From positions 1-61,340 of the forward strand of contig DULO01000076.1 in NCBI GenBank assembly GCA_012840345.1: 61,340 nt of DNA, in the 5' to 3' direction. The notes beneath the pieces were generated by a model that was not told where the DNA came from, did no database searches, and saw nothing but the letters and a program-made list of their open reading frames with translations. Source of the DNA: Candidatus Fermentithermobacillaceae bacterium (lineage in GTDB: Bacteria > Bacillota > Sulfobacillia > Fermentithermobacillales > Fermentithermobacillaceae). The position numbers and the translations under genes were made by a program. Positions 1-8,468 of this stretch are shown one piece after another (the first letter of the stretch is position 1; each line of letters opens with the position of its first letter).

Positions 1-46
1 AAAACAAAGTTGGCATAAGTATGGCGTGGCGTTGAATAGAACAGAA

Positions 47-66
47 GAACCGCCGGAAGGCGGTTC
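47..66 (+). promoter_or_regulatory. Perfect hairpin in the leader of the first gene
   Basis: GAACCGCC and GGCGGTTC form an 8-bp perfect stem closed by a GGAA loop. The hairpin ends two bases before the AAAGGAG ribosome binding site of the epimerase gene. No T-run follows, so it is more likely a leader or mRNA-processing hairpin than a terminator. A role in translation control is inference only. Confidence 0.4.
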
Positions 67-83
67 GAAAGGAGATGCGCCAT

Positions 84-1073
84 GTGGCTCGAGTTCTTGT
101 CACCGGGGGTGCCGGTTTCATAGGCCATTGTACCGTTCGCCTTCTCGCCGAACGCAAACACCGCGTTTCTGTCGTCGACAATCTGAGTTCCGGTAACCAC
201 GCGTTGCCGGAGGCCCGCCTGCACGTCATGGACATCGCCTCCCCTGAACTGAGACACGTATTTAAGGAAGAGAAACCCGATTACGTCATAATGCTCGCGT
301 CTCAGGTAGGAGTGGCTTCGTCCATAAGAGACCCTCTGGAGGACGCAAGGGTAAACGTGTTAGGTACTACCAACCTGCTTTGGGCGTGCGTCGAGTTCCG
401 CGTCAAGAAAGTAGTTTACGCCTCCTCCGCGGCCGTATACGGGACAAGCGCGGGTCCGGTGACGACTGAGGATACTGATCTCCGGCCGACCACCTTTTAC
501 GGTCTCTCAAAACTGACGGCGGAGAAGTACGTTCGGATGTTCGGGCTCCACTACGGCCTTCCATTCACCATATTGAGGTACTCCAACGTATATGGCCCCG
601 GCCAGGAACGGTCCAAAGAGCCGGGGGTGGTCTCAAGGTTCTTGCAGTGCGCCCTAAACGGAGCAACCCCTGTCGTGTATGGCGATGGCGAGCAAACAAG
701 GGATTTTGTGTACGTCGAAGATGTGGCCCAAGCCAACCTGGCCGCGCTCACCCTAGGCGAGAATCACGCGATTAACATCAGTTCGGGGCGCGCCATATCG
801 GTGAGACGCCTCCTATCAACAATCGCGCGTCTCACACGAACGAACTTGCGGCCTGTGTTCGCCCCGAGAACCGAAGGGGAGATCGCCCACAGCACTCTTG
901 ACAATTCCAAAGCGGCGATGGTCCTTGGGTGGCGGCCCCAAACCAACCTTCGTTCCGGTCTTCGTAAGACTTTAAGGCACCTTCTGAACACCGGTGACCA
1001 CGCTTCTGTGGTCGGTCTCAGGGAGGCGCTCGAGACACCGGCTGCGGCTTCCCTGTTACCCAACAGGCCATAG
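84..1073 (+). CDS. NAD-dependent epimerase/dehydratase (nucleotide-sugar 4-epimerase type)
   Basis: This is an extended short-chain dehydrogenase of 329 aa. The Rossmann motif GGAGFIG is at the N-terminus, and the catalytic YGLSK (YxxxK) and the SSAAVYG serine region lie mid-protein. YSNVYGPGQ is typical of UDP-glucose/UDP-GlcNAc 4-epimerases, which supply sugar precursors for polysaccharide. GTG at 84 is chosen because GGAG at 71-74 lies 9 nt upstream; an in-frame ATG at 75 directly abuts the Shine-Dalgarno. It opens the visible part of the exopolysaccharide cluster. The exact substrate cannot be read from sequence, and a CDP-hexulose reductase role in the adjoining rfb pathway is an alternative. 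Confidence 0.85.
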   Translation: MARVLVTGGAGFIGHCTVRLLAERKHRVSVVDNLSSGNHALPEARLHVMDIASPELRHVFKEEKPDYVIMLASQVGVASSIRDPLEDARVNVLGTTNLLWACVEFRVKKVVYASSAAVYGTSAGPVTTEDTDLRPTTFYGLSKLTAEKYVRMFGLHYGLPFTILRYSNVYGPGQERSKEPGVVSRFLQCALNGATPVVYGDGEQTRDFVYVEDVAQANLAALTLGENHAINISSGRAISVRRLLSTIARLTRTNLRPVFAPRTEGEIAHSTLDNSKAAMVLGWRPQTNLRSGLRKTLRHLLNTGDHASVVGLREALETPAAASLLPNRP

Positions 1074-1123
1074 CGTAGGACAACGCCTCTGCGACCTCTG
1101 GAAGACTGTGAGAGTGAACCGCG

Positions 1124-2239
1124 ATGGAACCCGAAATGGAACTCGTATGGGAAAACAGGCTTCCCCGGACCTACGGAGTTTTCGTGTGGTTATTGGTCTT
1201 CTCCGGGTCCGTCGTCTTTGCGGAGCCGGCACTGTATGACCTGCTCTTCATCGCTCTCTTCCTGATAGGTGTCTTGACGTCCCGTCTTTCCTTTCCTAAG
1301 CACACTGTGCTTCCGGCCTTTCTGCTGCTGGCCTTCATAGAGGCTAACCTGGTTTCCATGTTCTTTGCCGAAGCAGACCCTTACCTCGCCGCCAAGTACT
1401 TCCTGATCACGTTCTACCTTGCGCTAAGCTGGGTTTTCTACTGCGGCTTCTTGAACAAGTACAAGAGGCATGCTCTCGACTTGCTCCTCTCAGGATACCT
1501 GACCTCTGCCCTATTCGCGTCCGCGATAGGGATCTTGGCGTATCTGCGCGTCATCCCTGATTTCGGGCTGCTCATCCGTTTCTCGGGAAGGCTCACGGGC
1601 TTTTTCAAAGACCCCAACACCTTCGGGTCGTTCCTTGTGCCTCCGGTCCTTCTGGCCTTGAGCCGGATGGAAGGAGAGACGCGCCCTGCCCGAAAAACCG
1701 CCTGGTTGGGTGCCTTCGCCCTCTTGTCCGCGGCGGTGTTCCTGACTTTCTCCAGGGCAGCTTGGGGCAATTTCGCCGTCGCTTTGGCTACCTACTTCGC
1801 GCTCCCGTCCGGAGCGAACACGGCGCGACGGTTTCAAACTCTGCTCATTATCTTGATGGTCGTCGTGCCGGCAGCGCTCGGCCTGCTTTCTATACCCGAG
1901 GTAAGAGCTCTCTCAGTGGGAAGACTTGGGCTACAGAGATACGACTTGAGCCGCTTCGCGACTTACAGGCAAGCGTTCCTGCTCTCTTGGTCCAATCCAT
2001 TGGGCTTGGGTCCGGCCCAGTCGGACATAGCGCTCGGGATGTCTCCCCACAACTTGTACCTCCTGGTGCTCCTAGAATGCGGAATCGTGGGCGCGCTCAC
2101 CGCCATGTGGTTAATCGCGGGCAGCGTATGGAGGTCTTTTTCAGCCGTTTTCTCGCGGAATGGCGCCCTGGCCCCGTACTCCGCGGCGATAGCCGCGTCA
2201 CTCCTGGGACTGCTCTCAACTCGGGGACAGCTAACATAA
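1124..2239 (+). CDS. O-antigen ligase/polymerase (Wzy-like) membrane protein
   Basis: This 371-aa protein is almost entirely hydrophobic, with about ten predicted membrane segments. It has the loop signature of the O-antigen ligase/Wzy family: FKDPNTFGSFLVP in the middle, then a long outer loop ending in MSPHNLYLLVLLECGIVG, which matches the family's HNxYLxxLxExGxxG region. It would join lipid-linked repeat units outside the membrane. The start at 1124 has only a weak ribosome binding site, and ATG at 1136 is possible. It sits between the epimerase and the CDP-sugar genes on the same strand. Whether it is polymerase or ligase is not decidable here. Confidence 0.8.
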   Translation: MEPEMELVWENRLPRTYGVFVWLLVFSGSVVFAEPALYDLLFIALFLIGVLTSRLSFPKHTVLPAFLLLAFIEANLVSMFFAEADPYLAAKYFLITFYLALSWVFYCGFLNKYKRHALDLLLSGYLTSALFASAIGILAYLRVIPDFGLLIRFSGRLTGFFKDPNTFGSFLVPPVLLALSRMEGETRPARKTAWLGAFALLSAAVFLTFSRAAWGNFAVALATYFALPSGANTARRFQTLLIILMVVVPAALGLLSIPEVRALSVGRLGLQRYDLSRFATYRQAFLLSWSNPLGLGPAQSDIALGMSPHNLYLLVLLECGIVGALTAMWLIAGSVWRSFSAVFSRNGALAPYSAAIAASLLGLLSTRGQLT

Positions 2240-2268
2240 CGTCACATGGAAAGATCAGGAGGCGGATC

Positions 2269-3069
2269 ATGAATATGACATCCGTAGACCTGTCGGAACG
2301 CCAAGCCATAATTCTGGCCGGAGGGATGGGCACCCGCCTGAGCGAGGAAACCACCGTACGGCCAAAACCCATGGTAGAAATAGGAGGGCGCCCTATCCTG
2401 TGGCACATAATGAAGATCTATTCCCGCTTCGGCGTGAACAAGTTCATAGTCGCCTTAGGCTACAAGGGCGAAGTCATCAAACAGTACTTCCTAAACTACT
2501 GCGCCCTTCAAAGCGACATCGAAATACACATCCCTACAGGCGAGGTCACCTTGACCCACCGTCCGGAAGAGCAATGGACAGTGAAGCTGGTCGATACCGG
2601 GCTACATACTCAGACCGGAGGACGGTTGCGGCGGCTAAAGCAGTACGTTTGCGACGATCCCTTTTTCTTTCTTACGTACGGCGACGGCGTGGCCGACATC
2701 GATATCCACGAACAGGTTCGGGGGTACCTGTCATCCGGGCATCCGTGCATGCTCACGGCCGTGAGGCCCCCGTCGCGATTTGGCGCTTTAGAGTTGGACG
2801 GGCAGGAAGTGCGCACATTTAACGAAAAACCCCAGACGGGCGAAGGATGGATCAACGGCGGTTTCTTCATTTTCTCCAATAGAGTGTTCGATCTGCTCGC
2901 CGACGACAGCACGATTCTAGAGAGAACTCCCTTGGAAAAGCTGGCGTCCAACCGTGAACTGGGCGTCTATCCCCACTACGGCTTCTGGCACCCCATGGAT
3001 ACCCTCCGCGACGTGCGGCTCCTAAATGAACTGTGGGATAAGGGGGAAGCGCCGTGGAAAAAGTGGTAG
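2269..3069 (+). CDS. rfbF: Glucose-1-phosphate cytidylyltransferase
   Basis: This enzyme makes CDP-glucose from CTP and glucose-1-phosphate, the first step to CDP-6-deoxy and CDP-3,6-dideoxy sugars. The N-terminal nucleotidyltransferase signature AGGMGTRLSEET is followed by RPKPMVEIGGRPILWHIMK and YGDGVADID, all typical of RfbF. The 266-aa length is normal for the family. The reading frame is open upstream, but ATG at 2269 with AGGAGG at 2257-2262 fixes the start. The 3' end overlaps rfbG by 16 nt, so the two are translationally coupled. Confidence 0.95.
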   Translation: MNMTSVDLSERQAIILAGGMGTRLSEETTVRPKPMVEIGGRPILWHIMKIYSRFGVNKFIVALGYKGEVIKQYFLNYCALQSDIEIHIPTGEVTLTHRPEEQWTVKLVDTGLHTQTGGRLRRLKQYVCDDPFFFLTYGDGVADIDIHEQVRGYLSSGHPCMLTAVRPPSRFGALELDGQEVRTFNEKPQTGEGWINGGFFIFSNRVFDLLADDSTILERTPLEKLASNRELGVYPHYGFWHPMDTLRDVRLLNELWDKGEAPWKKW

Positions 3070-4070
3070 CCTCGCTTGGCCAGCCGGCTTTCTCGGGCAA
3101 GGTCGCGCTTGTGACCGGCGCCACCGGGCTTGTCGGGTCTCACCTGTTGTCCGCGCTGCTACACGCCGGCGCTAAAGTCGTGTCTTTCGTGCGGGACGAC
3201 GTGCCCTCTTCCCTAGCGGTGGAGTCCGGCGACATCGGCCGCGCCATCCAAGCCCGGGGCGATCTGCGCGAGTACGACGACATGTGCCGGGTAGTCGCCG
3301 AGTACGAACCAGAAATAGTCTTCCACCTGGGCGCCCAAAGCCAGGTGGGAGTCAGCCTCAACTACCCGAGAGGCACCTTTGAGGCAAACGTCCGGGGCAC
3401 ATGGAACCTGTTAGACGCCCTAAGGCTCTACGGCAAGCGGCTTCAGGCCATTGTCGTGGCGTCCAGCGACAAGGCTTACGGAGAAAGCCCGGTCCTTCCC
3501 TACACCGAGGACTGCCCTCTAAGAGGCACGTATCCTTACGACGTCTCCAAGAGCTGCGTCGACCTGGTTTCCCGGAGCTACGCCCTCACTTACAAGATGC
3601 CGCTCGCGATAGCCCGCTGCGGAAACATCTTCGGCGCGGGAGACCTCAACTTCGACAGGATAGTCCCGGGGACCATCCGGGACGTTTGCCGTGGGGCTCG
3701 CCCCGTCTTGCGGTCCGACGGCAAGTTTGTCCGGGATTACATCTACGTTAAAGACGCGGTCTCGGCCTATATGACGCTGACGTCGGCGGTAGCGCAATCG
3801 CCGGCCCTCCGGGGAGAAGCGTTCAACTTCGGCTACGACAGGCCGGTAACCGTACTTCAAATCGTGGAGACCATCCTCAGGCTGATGGGCAGGACGGACT
3901 TGGAGCCTGACATCAGGAACACGGCCGTAGGCGAAATCCGGTCCCAGTACCTCTCGTCCAAGAAGGCCAGAGAATCCCTTGGCTGGTCGCCCGCGTACGG
4001 CCTGGAAGACGGCCTGAGGGAGACCATCGACTGGTACGTGCCAAGGCTGAAGGCGGGGTTTTATGCATGA
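3054..4070 (+). CDS. rfbG: CDP-glucose 4,6-dehydratase
   Basis: This NAD-dependent SDR converts CDP-glucose to CDP-4-keto-6-deoxyglucose. It shows GATGLVGSHL near residue 22, SSDKAYG and YDVSKSCVD (the YxxxK pair), and ARCGNIFGAGDLNFDRIVPG, which is characteristic of RfbG rather than RmlB. The 338-aa length is slightly short of the usual 350-360. It starts at GTG 3054 inside the end of rfbF, with AGGGGGA 6 nt upstream, and its stop overlaps the next start (ATGA). The context as the second CDP-sugar step supports the call strongly. Confidence 0.95.
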   Translation: MEKVVASLGQPAFSGKVALVTGATGLVGSHLLSALLHAGAKVVSFVRDDVPSSLAVESGDIGRAIQARGDLREYDDMCRVVAEYEPEIVFHLGAQSQVGVSLNYPRGTFEANVRGTWNLLDALRLYGKRLQAIVVASSDKAYGESPVLPYTEDCPLRGTYPYDVSKSCVDLVSRSYALTYKMPLAIARCGNIFGAGDLNFDRIVPGTIRDVCRGARPVLRSDGKFVRDYIYVKDAVSAYMTLTSAVAQSPALRGEAFNFGYDRPVTVLQIVETILRLMGRTDLEPDIRNTAVGEIRSQYLSSKKARESLGWSPAYGLEDGLRETIDWYVPRLKAGFYA

Positions 4071-4528
4071 GCGAGGGACTCATCGAGGGAGTCGTGGTCA
4101 AGAGACTAGATCAAATCCCTGACGAGCGCGGCAAAGTCATGCACTTCATGCGATGCGACGATCCCGACTTTGTCGGGTTTGGGGAAGTGTACTTCTCCAT
4201 GGTCTTCCCCGGAGTCGTGAAAGGTTGGCATCTGCATAAAGTCATGACGCTGAACTACACGGTGCCGGTGGGTATCATCAAACTCGTCCTCTATGACGCG
4301 CGGGAGGACTCACCCACCCGCGGGCAATTGATGGAACTCTTCATAGGTGAAGGCAACTACTCCCGGGTAACTGTGCCTCCCGGAGTGTGGAACGGCTTCA
4401 AGGGCCTTGGCACAAACCCGTCGATCGTGTGTAACTGCGCCTCTCACCCGTACGATCCGTCTGAGATCGTCAGGATGAGTCCCACCGACGGAACGATCCC
4501 CTACTCGTGGGATATCGTCATGATGTGA
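4067..4528 (+). CDS. RmlC/dTDP-4-dehydrorhamnose 3,5-epimerase-like cupin
   Basis: This 153-aa single-domain protein shows the RmlC-type cupin fold: FVGFGEVYFSMVFPGVVKGWHLHK, then VPPGVWNGFKGL and a C-terminal PTDGTIPYSW. The usual RGLHYQ segment is replaced by GWHLHK, keeping a candidate base histidine. It lies inside the rfbF-G-H run and overlaps rfbG by 4 nt. It therefore most likely epimerises a CDP-4-keto-deoxyhexose, as the 5-epimerase AscE does in ascarylose synthesis. That substrate is inference from position; the sequence alone says only that it belongs to the RmlC family. Confidence 0.8.
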   Translation: MSEGLIEGVVVKRLDQIPDERGKVMHFMRCDDPDFVGFGEVYFSMVFPGVVKGWHLHKVMTLNYTVPVGIIKLVLYDAREDSPTRGQLMELFIGEGNYSRVTVPPGVWNGFKGLGTNPSIVCNCASHPYDPSEIVRMSPTDGTIPYSWDIVMM

Positions 4529-4560
4529 CCATGCCTGTGGTGACTGTGCTTGAGGCGCCT

Positions 4561-4605
4561 GTCTGTGATTGAGATGTCTGTGACTGAGTTGTCTGTGCTC
4601 GAGGT
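4561..4605 (+). repeat. 15-bp tandem repeat, three copies, carrying the rfbH ribosome binding site
   Basis: Three consecutive 15-mers start with GTCTGTG at 4561, 4576 and 4591. The last copy ends in GAGGT, which continues as the GAGGTGA Shine-Dalgarno (4601-4607) of rfbH. The repeats fill the 85-nt gap after the epimerase gene. Confidence 0.75.
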
Positions 4606-4613
4606 GACCACAC

Positions 4614-5930
4614 TTGGGTTTAAGTGAAGACCTCCGACAAGCCGTAAGGCGGCACTACACCGAACGCTTCGCGAACCGGGCGTTTCGGCCGGGCGTGGAC
4701 TGGGTGCCGGTCTCGGGCAAAGCGTTCGGCCCCGAGGAACTGGAGGCCCTGGTCGAGTGTGCTTTGGAGTTCTGGCTCACGGCAGGGCCCCACTGCCGCC
4801 GGTTCGAGAGCCAGCTGCGGTCCATGCTGAGGGTCGAGGCAGTCGTCCTGACCAACTCAGGGTCTTCCGCCAACCTTCTGGCGGTTTCGGCGCTATGCTC
4901 CCGGAGCCTTGGAGATAGAAGGCTCCGAGAGGGCGACGAAGTGGTGACCGCGGCTCTCGGTTTTCCAACCACGTTGAACCCGATCCTGCAAAACGGGTTG
5001 ACCGCGTCCCTGGTGGACTGCCGTTTGGGGACGTACAACCCGGACTTGTCAGATATCGAAGCCGCCCTGACACCTCGTACACGCGCGGTTTTCCTTGCCC
5101 ACTGCCTGGGGAATCCCTTCGAGGTGGACCGTGTGCGGGAGCTTTGCGAGGAATACGGCCTGTTTCTGATCGAGGATGCCTGCGACGCGCTTGGCGCGTC
5201 CTTTGATGGGCGGCCGCTAGGCTCATGGGGGGACCTGGGGACCCTCAGCTTCTATCCTGCTCACCACATCACTACGGGAGAAGGAGGAGCTGTCCTATGC
5301 CAGTCCGGAGAGCTGGCCGGGATCGTGAGGTCTCTTAGGGATTGGGGCAGGCACTGTTGGTGCGAACCCGGTCACGACAACACCTGCAGCCGCCGGTACG
5401 ACACCGCTTTTCCCGGCCTACCCGAGGGCTACGACCACAAGTACGTGTACTCCGAGATAGGGTACAACTTGAAGATGACGGACCTTCAGGCCGCGATCGG
5501 CGAAGTCCAGCTTAGCCGCCTTCCCGATTTCGCCAAGACGCGCGAAAGAAACTTCAGGGCGCTGGACGGCCTCTTCAAGGAATATGAAGAGTGGTTTATC
5601 CTCCCCCGCTCCATACAGGGAGGAGAACCGTCGTGGTTCGGCTACCCTCTGACGGTGAAGGACGAAGCTCCGTTCTCCCGGCAGGATTTCATCAGGTACC
5701 TTGACTCCAAGAGAATCGGCACCAGGCTCATGTTCGGGGGCAACCTGGCAAGACAGCCCGCTTACCGAGATAACCCTTTGGTCAAGATTCCCCCGTCCGG
5801 GCTGCCGGGCACTGACAAAGCATTGACATCCTCGTTTTGGCTCGGCGTCTGCCAAGCCATCGACGAGCCCAGGCTAAGCTACATGCTCCAGTGCATAGAA
5901 GAATTTCTCAGGGCGGTGGGAACGGCATGA
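4614..5930 (+). CDS. rfbH: CDP-4-keto-6-deoxyglucose 3-dehydrase (RfbH/E1, PMP and [2Fe-2S] enzyme)
   Basis: This is a DegT/DnrJ/EryC1-fold enzyme of 438 aa that removes the 3-hydroxyl of CDP-4-keto-6-deoxyglucose. The usual PLP lysine is replaced by histidine (His217 in PAHHITTGEGG), the hallmark of dehydrases as against aminotransferases. Cysteines 190, 248, 250 and 258 give exactly C-x57-C-x-C-x7-C, the [2Fe-2S] ligand pattern of E1. The start is TTG 4614 with GAGGTGA upstream. The product should be a CDP-3,6-dideoxyhexose precursor. The partner reductase E3 (AscD/DdhD) is not in this window. Confidence 0.93.
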   Translation: MGLSEDLRQAVRRHYTERFANRAFRPGVDWVPVSGKAFGPEELEALVECALEFWLTAGPHCRRFESQLRSMLRVEAVVLTNSGSSANLLAVSALCSRSLGDRRLREGDEVVTAALGFPTTLNPILQNGLTASLVDCRLGTYNPDLSDIEAALTPRTRAVFLAHCLGNPFEVDRVRELCEEYGLFLIEDACDALGASFDGRPLGSWGDLGTLSFYPAHHITTGEGGAVLCQSGELAGIVRSLRDWGRHCWCEPGHDNTCSRRYDTAFPGLPEGYDHKYVYSEIGYNLKMTDLQAAIGEVQLSRLPDFAKTRERNFRALDGLFKEYEEWFILPRSIQGGEPSWFGYPLTVKDEAPFSRQDFIRYLDSKRIGTRLMFGGNLARQPAYRDNPLVKIPPSGLPGTDKALTSSFWLGVCQAIDEPRLSYMLQCIEEFLRAVGTA

Positions 5931-7045
5931 AGGTTAGCATCTGCATCCCTCATTACAGGCAGGAAGAGTACCTCACCCGGGCCGTCCTTAGCGCCCTTGA
6001 GCAGGTCTCTCCCGAAGACCAAGTGGAAGTGGTCGTGTCCGACAACGCCTCGGGCAGGGCCGCGAACAGTGTCTTGGACCAACTGGAAACCTTGGGGCCT
6101 CAGGTAAAGGTCCTTCGCAACAACTACAACATCGGGATGGTGGCCAATTTCAACAGGGCGGTCCAGTCTTCGGCCGGAGAGGTGATCTGTGTACTATCTG
6201 CCGACGACGAACTGCTCCCGGGCGCCGTCCGCGCGGCGTGCGACGAGTTCCGGTCCGACCCCGAGCTGGTCATGGTGTACGGGTACACCGAAGTCCATGA
6301 GGACGGATCGCCCCCCTACACTTGGCCCCGGTACACCGGACCGCGCCACCGTTTCGACCCGCCGGCGTTCGCGTTCCACAACCTCGAAAACCCCGACACT
6401 CCTTTGGTCTCCGCCTTCTTCCGGCAAAGCGCCTTCGACGCGGTAGGCGGGTTCAAGGGGGAGGCGGGTTCAGTACCCGACTGGCTGCTCTGGACCGAAC
6501 TGGGGCTGGTCGGGCCCGTCCTCAGAATAGACCGGTGCCTGGGATTATACCGGGTTCATGGGGCAAACGAGACCGTGTCGGCAAGGAAATCCTTCTCCTG
6601 GATTCTCTCCCATTACATGGCCGAGTCGTACGGGCGGTCCTTGGTGTCCTCGGCGCTCGAAAACTCCGGTACCGCTTCTACACCGGCCTCCGGAATAAGT
6701 CCGGCGCATCCCGTGCGCGGCAACTCCGCGTTTCAAACTCATATGACACACGCCAGGCGGTCGTCTTTGAGCACGGCTCTGAACTCCCTCAGAAAGGGCC
6801 AAAAGGGTCTGGGGCGCAGGCAGCTGCTTCTTACCTACTCCCTCTGGCCGTCCTTTAGGGCGTTCGCGGAGCTTATGGGGGTAACGGCCCTCTCCTTCCT
6901 GCCGCGGAGCGTCATCGACAGAACGTATTGGTGGCTCAAGTCTCGGGACGCGAGAGAAAGGACGTCCCATGCGCAACCCGAGGTGATTGCCCGCGGAGCG
7001 CGCGGGAGGGTACTACACACAGGAATCAAGGGGGAGTCCAAGTGA
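5927..7045 (+). CDS. Family 2 glycosyltransferase
   Basis: This 372-aa cytoplasmic GT-A glycosyltransferase begins MKVSICIPHYRQ and has VVVSDNASG, NYNIGMVANFNRAV and SADDELLPGAV, the DxD-type metal site of GT2 enzymes. PDWLLWTELGLVG later in the protein is the acceptor region common in this family. ATG 5927 overlaps the rfbH stop, so it is translationally coupled to the deoxysugar genes and probably transfers the rare deoxyhexose or a neighbouring sugar. The C-terminal ~130 aa are less conserved and rich in basic residues. Donor and acceptor are unknown. Confidence 0.88.
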   Translation: MKVSICIPHYRQEEYLTRAVLSALEQVSPEDQVEVVVSDNASGRAANSVLDQLETLGPQVKVLRNNYNIGMVANFNRAVQSSAGEVICVLSADDELLPGAVRAACDEFRSDPELVMVYGYTEVHEDGSPPYTWPRYTGPRHRFDPPAFAFHNLENPDTPLVSAFFRQSAFDAVGGFKGEAGSVPDWLLWTELGLVGPVLRIDRCLGLYRVHGANETVSARKSFSWILSHYMAESYGRSLVSSALENSGTASTPASGISPAHPVRGNSAFQTHMTHARRSSLSTALNSLRKGQKGLGRRQLLLTYSLWPSFRAFAELMGVTALSFLPRSVIDRTYWWLKSRDARERTSHAQPEVIARGARGRVLHTGIKGESK

Positions 7046-8403
7046 GCAGTCTCGGAGGAGTGTCAGTAGTCCGCGCCGTGAAGAAGCGGTGGCGCAAGAT
7101 AGCTCTGCTGGCGGTAATCTCAGTCGCTCTGGCGACTTGGGCGTCCCTTGGCCTTCTGACCAAGAAGTACCAAGCCCATACCACGCTCCTGGTGCAGCCG
7201 CTGGTGCCCGCTGAAGGCATCAGCTACGACCAGCTTTTGACTAACGAGAGGCTGACGGTAACTTACGGGGAAATCATCAAGAGCTACACCATAGCGCGAA
7301 ACGTGATCAAGACCTTAGGTCTCAATACTACCGAAACCAAACTGCTGAGGAAGCTGTCGGTCTCCCCTGTCAAGGACTCCCTCGTGCTGGCCCTGAGAGT
7401 CACGGATCCTGACCCGGACCTGGCCATCAAGATCGCCGCTGCTTTCGCGTCCGATTTCGTCAGGAAACTACCAGACTTCATGCACGTGGAAAACGTCTCA
7501 GTCTTGGATAGCGCAAGACTCCTGAACTCGGGCCGCCCTGTGAGCCCGAACCCGGCCTTGTACGCGGGGGTAGCGTTTTTCCTTGCCCTGAACACCGGGA
7601 TCGGCGTTTCGATACTCTTGGAATACCTCAACCGGACGGTCGACGATGAAGACACTCTGGAGCAAGTCCTGAGCGCTCCTGTACTTGGAGTTATACCCGT
7701 CTATCCCGCGCCAGCGGTAATCGAGGGCGGTGATCGCAAACCTTCGAAAAGGGTTCCCTGCGTCGACGATCCCAGATCCTCTGTGGCCGAGGCCTTTCGC
7801 TCGCTGCGAACGGGCATCAGGCACATCCCGTTTGAACACGTGATACGCACCATCCTGGTGACCAGCCCGCTTCCCCTGGAGGGCAAAACATCGGTCGCGG
7901 TAGGGCTGGCGGCGTGTCTCGCGCAGGAAGGACGACAAGTCCTCTTGATGGACTGTGATTTGCGCCATCCCTCTGTCCACGAGTTCTTTGACCTGTCCAA
8001 CGAGCGCGGGCTGACAGACGTCCTTGCAGCCAGGCATTCTCTGCCCGACTGCGTTTTCCCCACTCAGGTCTCGGGGCTGAAAGTGCTCCCGGCCGGCCAG
8101 CTGCCTCCCGACCCCGCGGGCGTGTTGTCTCAGATAGGGTTTTCGGCTCTGCTCGAGTCGTTCCGGAACACATATGACACGGTCATCCTGGATGCTCCTC
8201 CCCTCCTATCCGCCGCCGACGGCCAGATCCTCGGCAAACTGTGCGACGGGGTATTGCTTGTCGTCAAAGCCGACGCCACTCAGACGGAAAGCGTCCGGCG
8301 TTCCAAGAGGCTGCTTGCGAGGGTCGGAGCCCGCATTATAGGCAGCGTTCTCAACGCCAAAAGGCCCGACCGCCGCGGCCACTACGGGTACAGCGTTTTC
8401 TAA
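7042..8403 (+). CDS. Polysaccharide chain-length regulator fused to BY-type tyrosine kinase
   Basis: The protein has 453 aa. An N-terminal Wzz domain has one membrane segment near residues 19-38, a short outer loop and a second segment near 175-195. The P-loop kinase domain follows: PLEGKTS (Walker A), LLMDCDLRHPSV (Walker A') and VILDAPPLL (Walker B). The tail HYGYSVF offers two tyrosines, far fewer than in enterobacterial Wzc. Such proteins set polymer length with Wzy. GTG 7042 overlaps the preceding stop. In many Bacillota the two halves are separate genes (CapA/CapB), while here they are one polypeptide. Confidence 0.9.
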   Translation: MSSLGGVSVVRAVKKRWRKIALLAVISVALATWASLGLLTKKYQAHTTLLVQPLVPAEGISYDQLLTNERLTVTYGEIIKSYTIARNVIKTLGLNTTETKLLRKLSVSPVKDSLVLALRVTDPDPDLAIKIAAAFASDFVRKLPDFMHVENVSVLDSARLLNSGRPVSPNPALYAGVAFFLALNTGIGVSILLEYLNRTVDDEDTLEQVLSAPVLGVIPVYPAPAVIEGGDRKPSKRVPCVDDPRSSVAEAFRSLRTGIRHIPFEHVIRTILVTSPLPLEGKTSVAVGLAACLAQEGRQVLLMDCDLRHPSVHEFFDLSNERGLTDVLAARHSLPDCVFPTQVSGLKVLPAGQLPPDPAGVLSQIGFSALLESFRNTYDTVILDAPPLLSAADGQILGKLCDGVLLVVKADATQTESVRRSKRLLARVGARIIGSVLNAKRPDRRGHYGYSVF

Positions 8404-8468
8404 CACCTTGACCGGCTGCTTGTCCAACTGCAGAGTCGTCTTAGGAGAGCAGTCGGGGGTGTTACTAA

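Noticed and set aside
2097-2408. Minus-strand frame across the Wzy-rfbF junction
   Set aside because: It is a shadow of two well-supported plus-strand genes.
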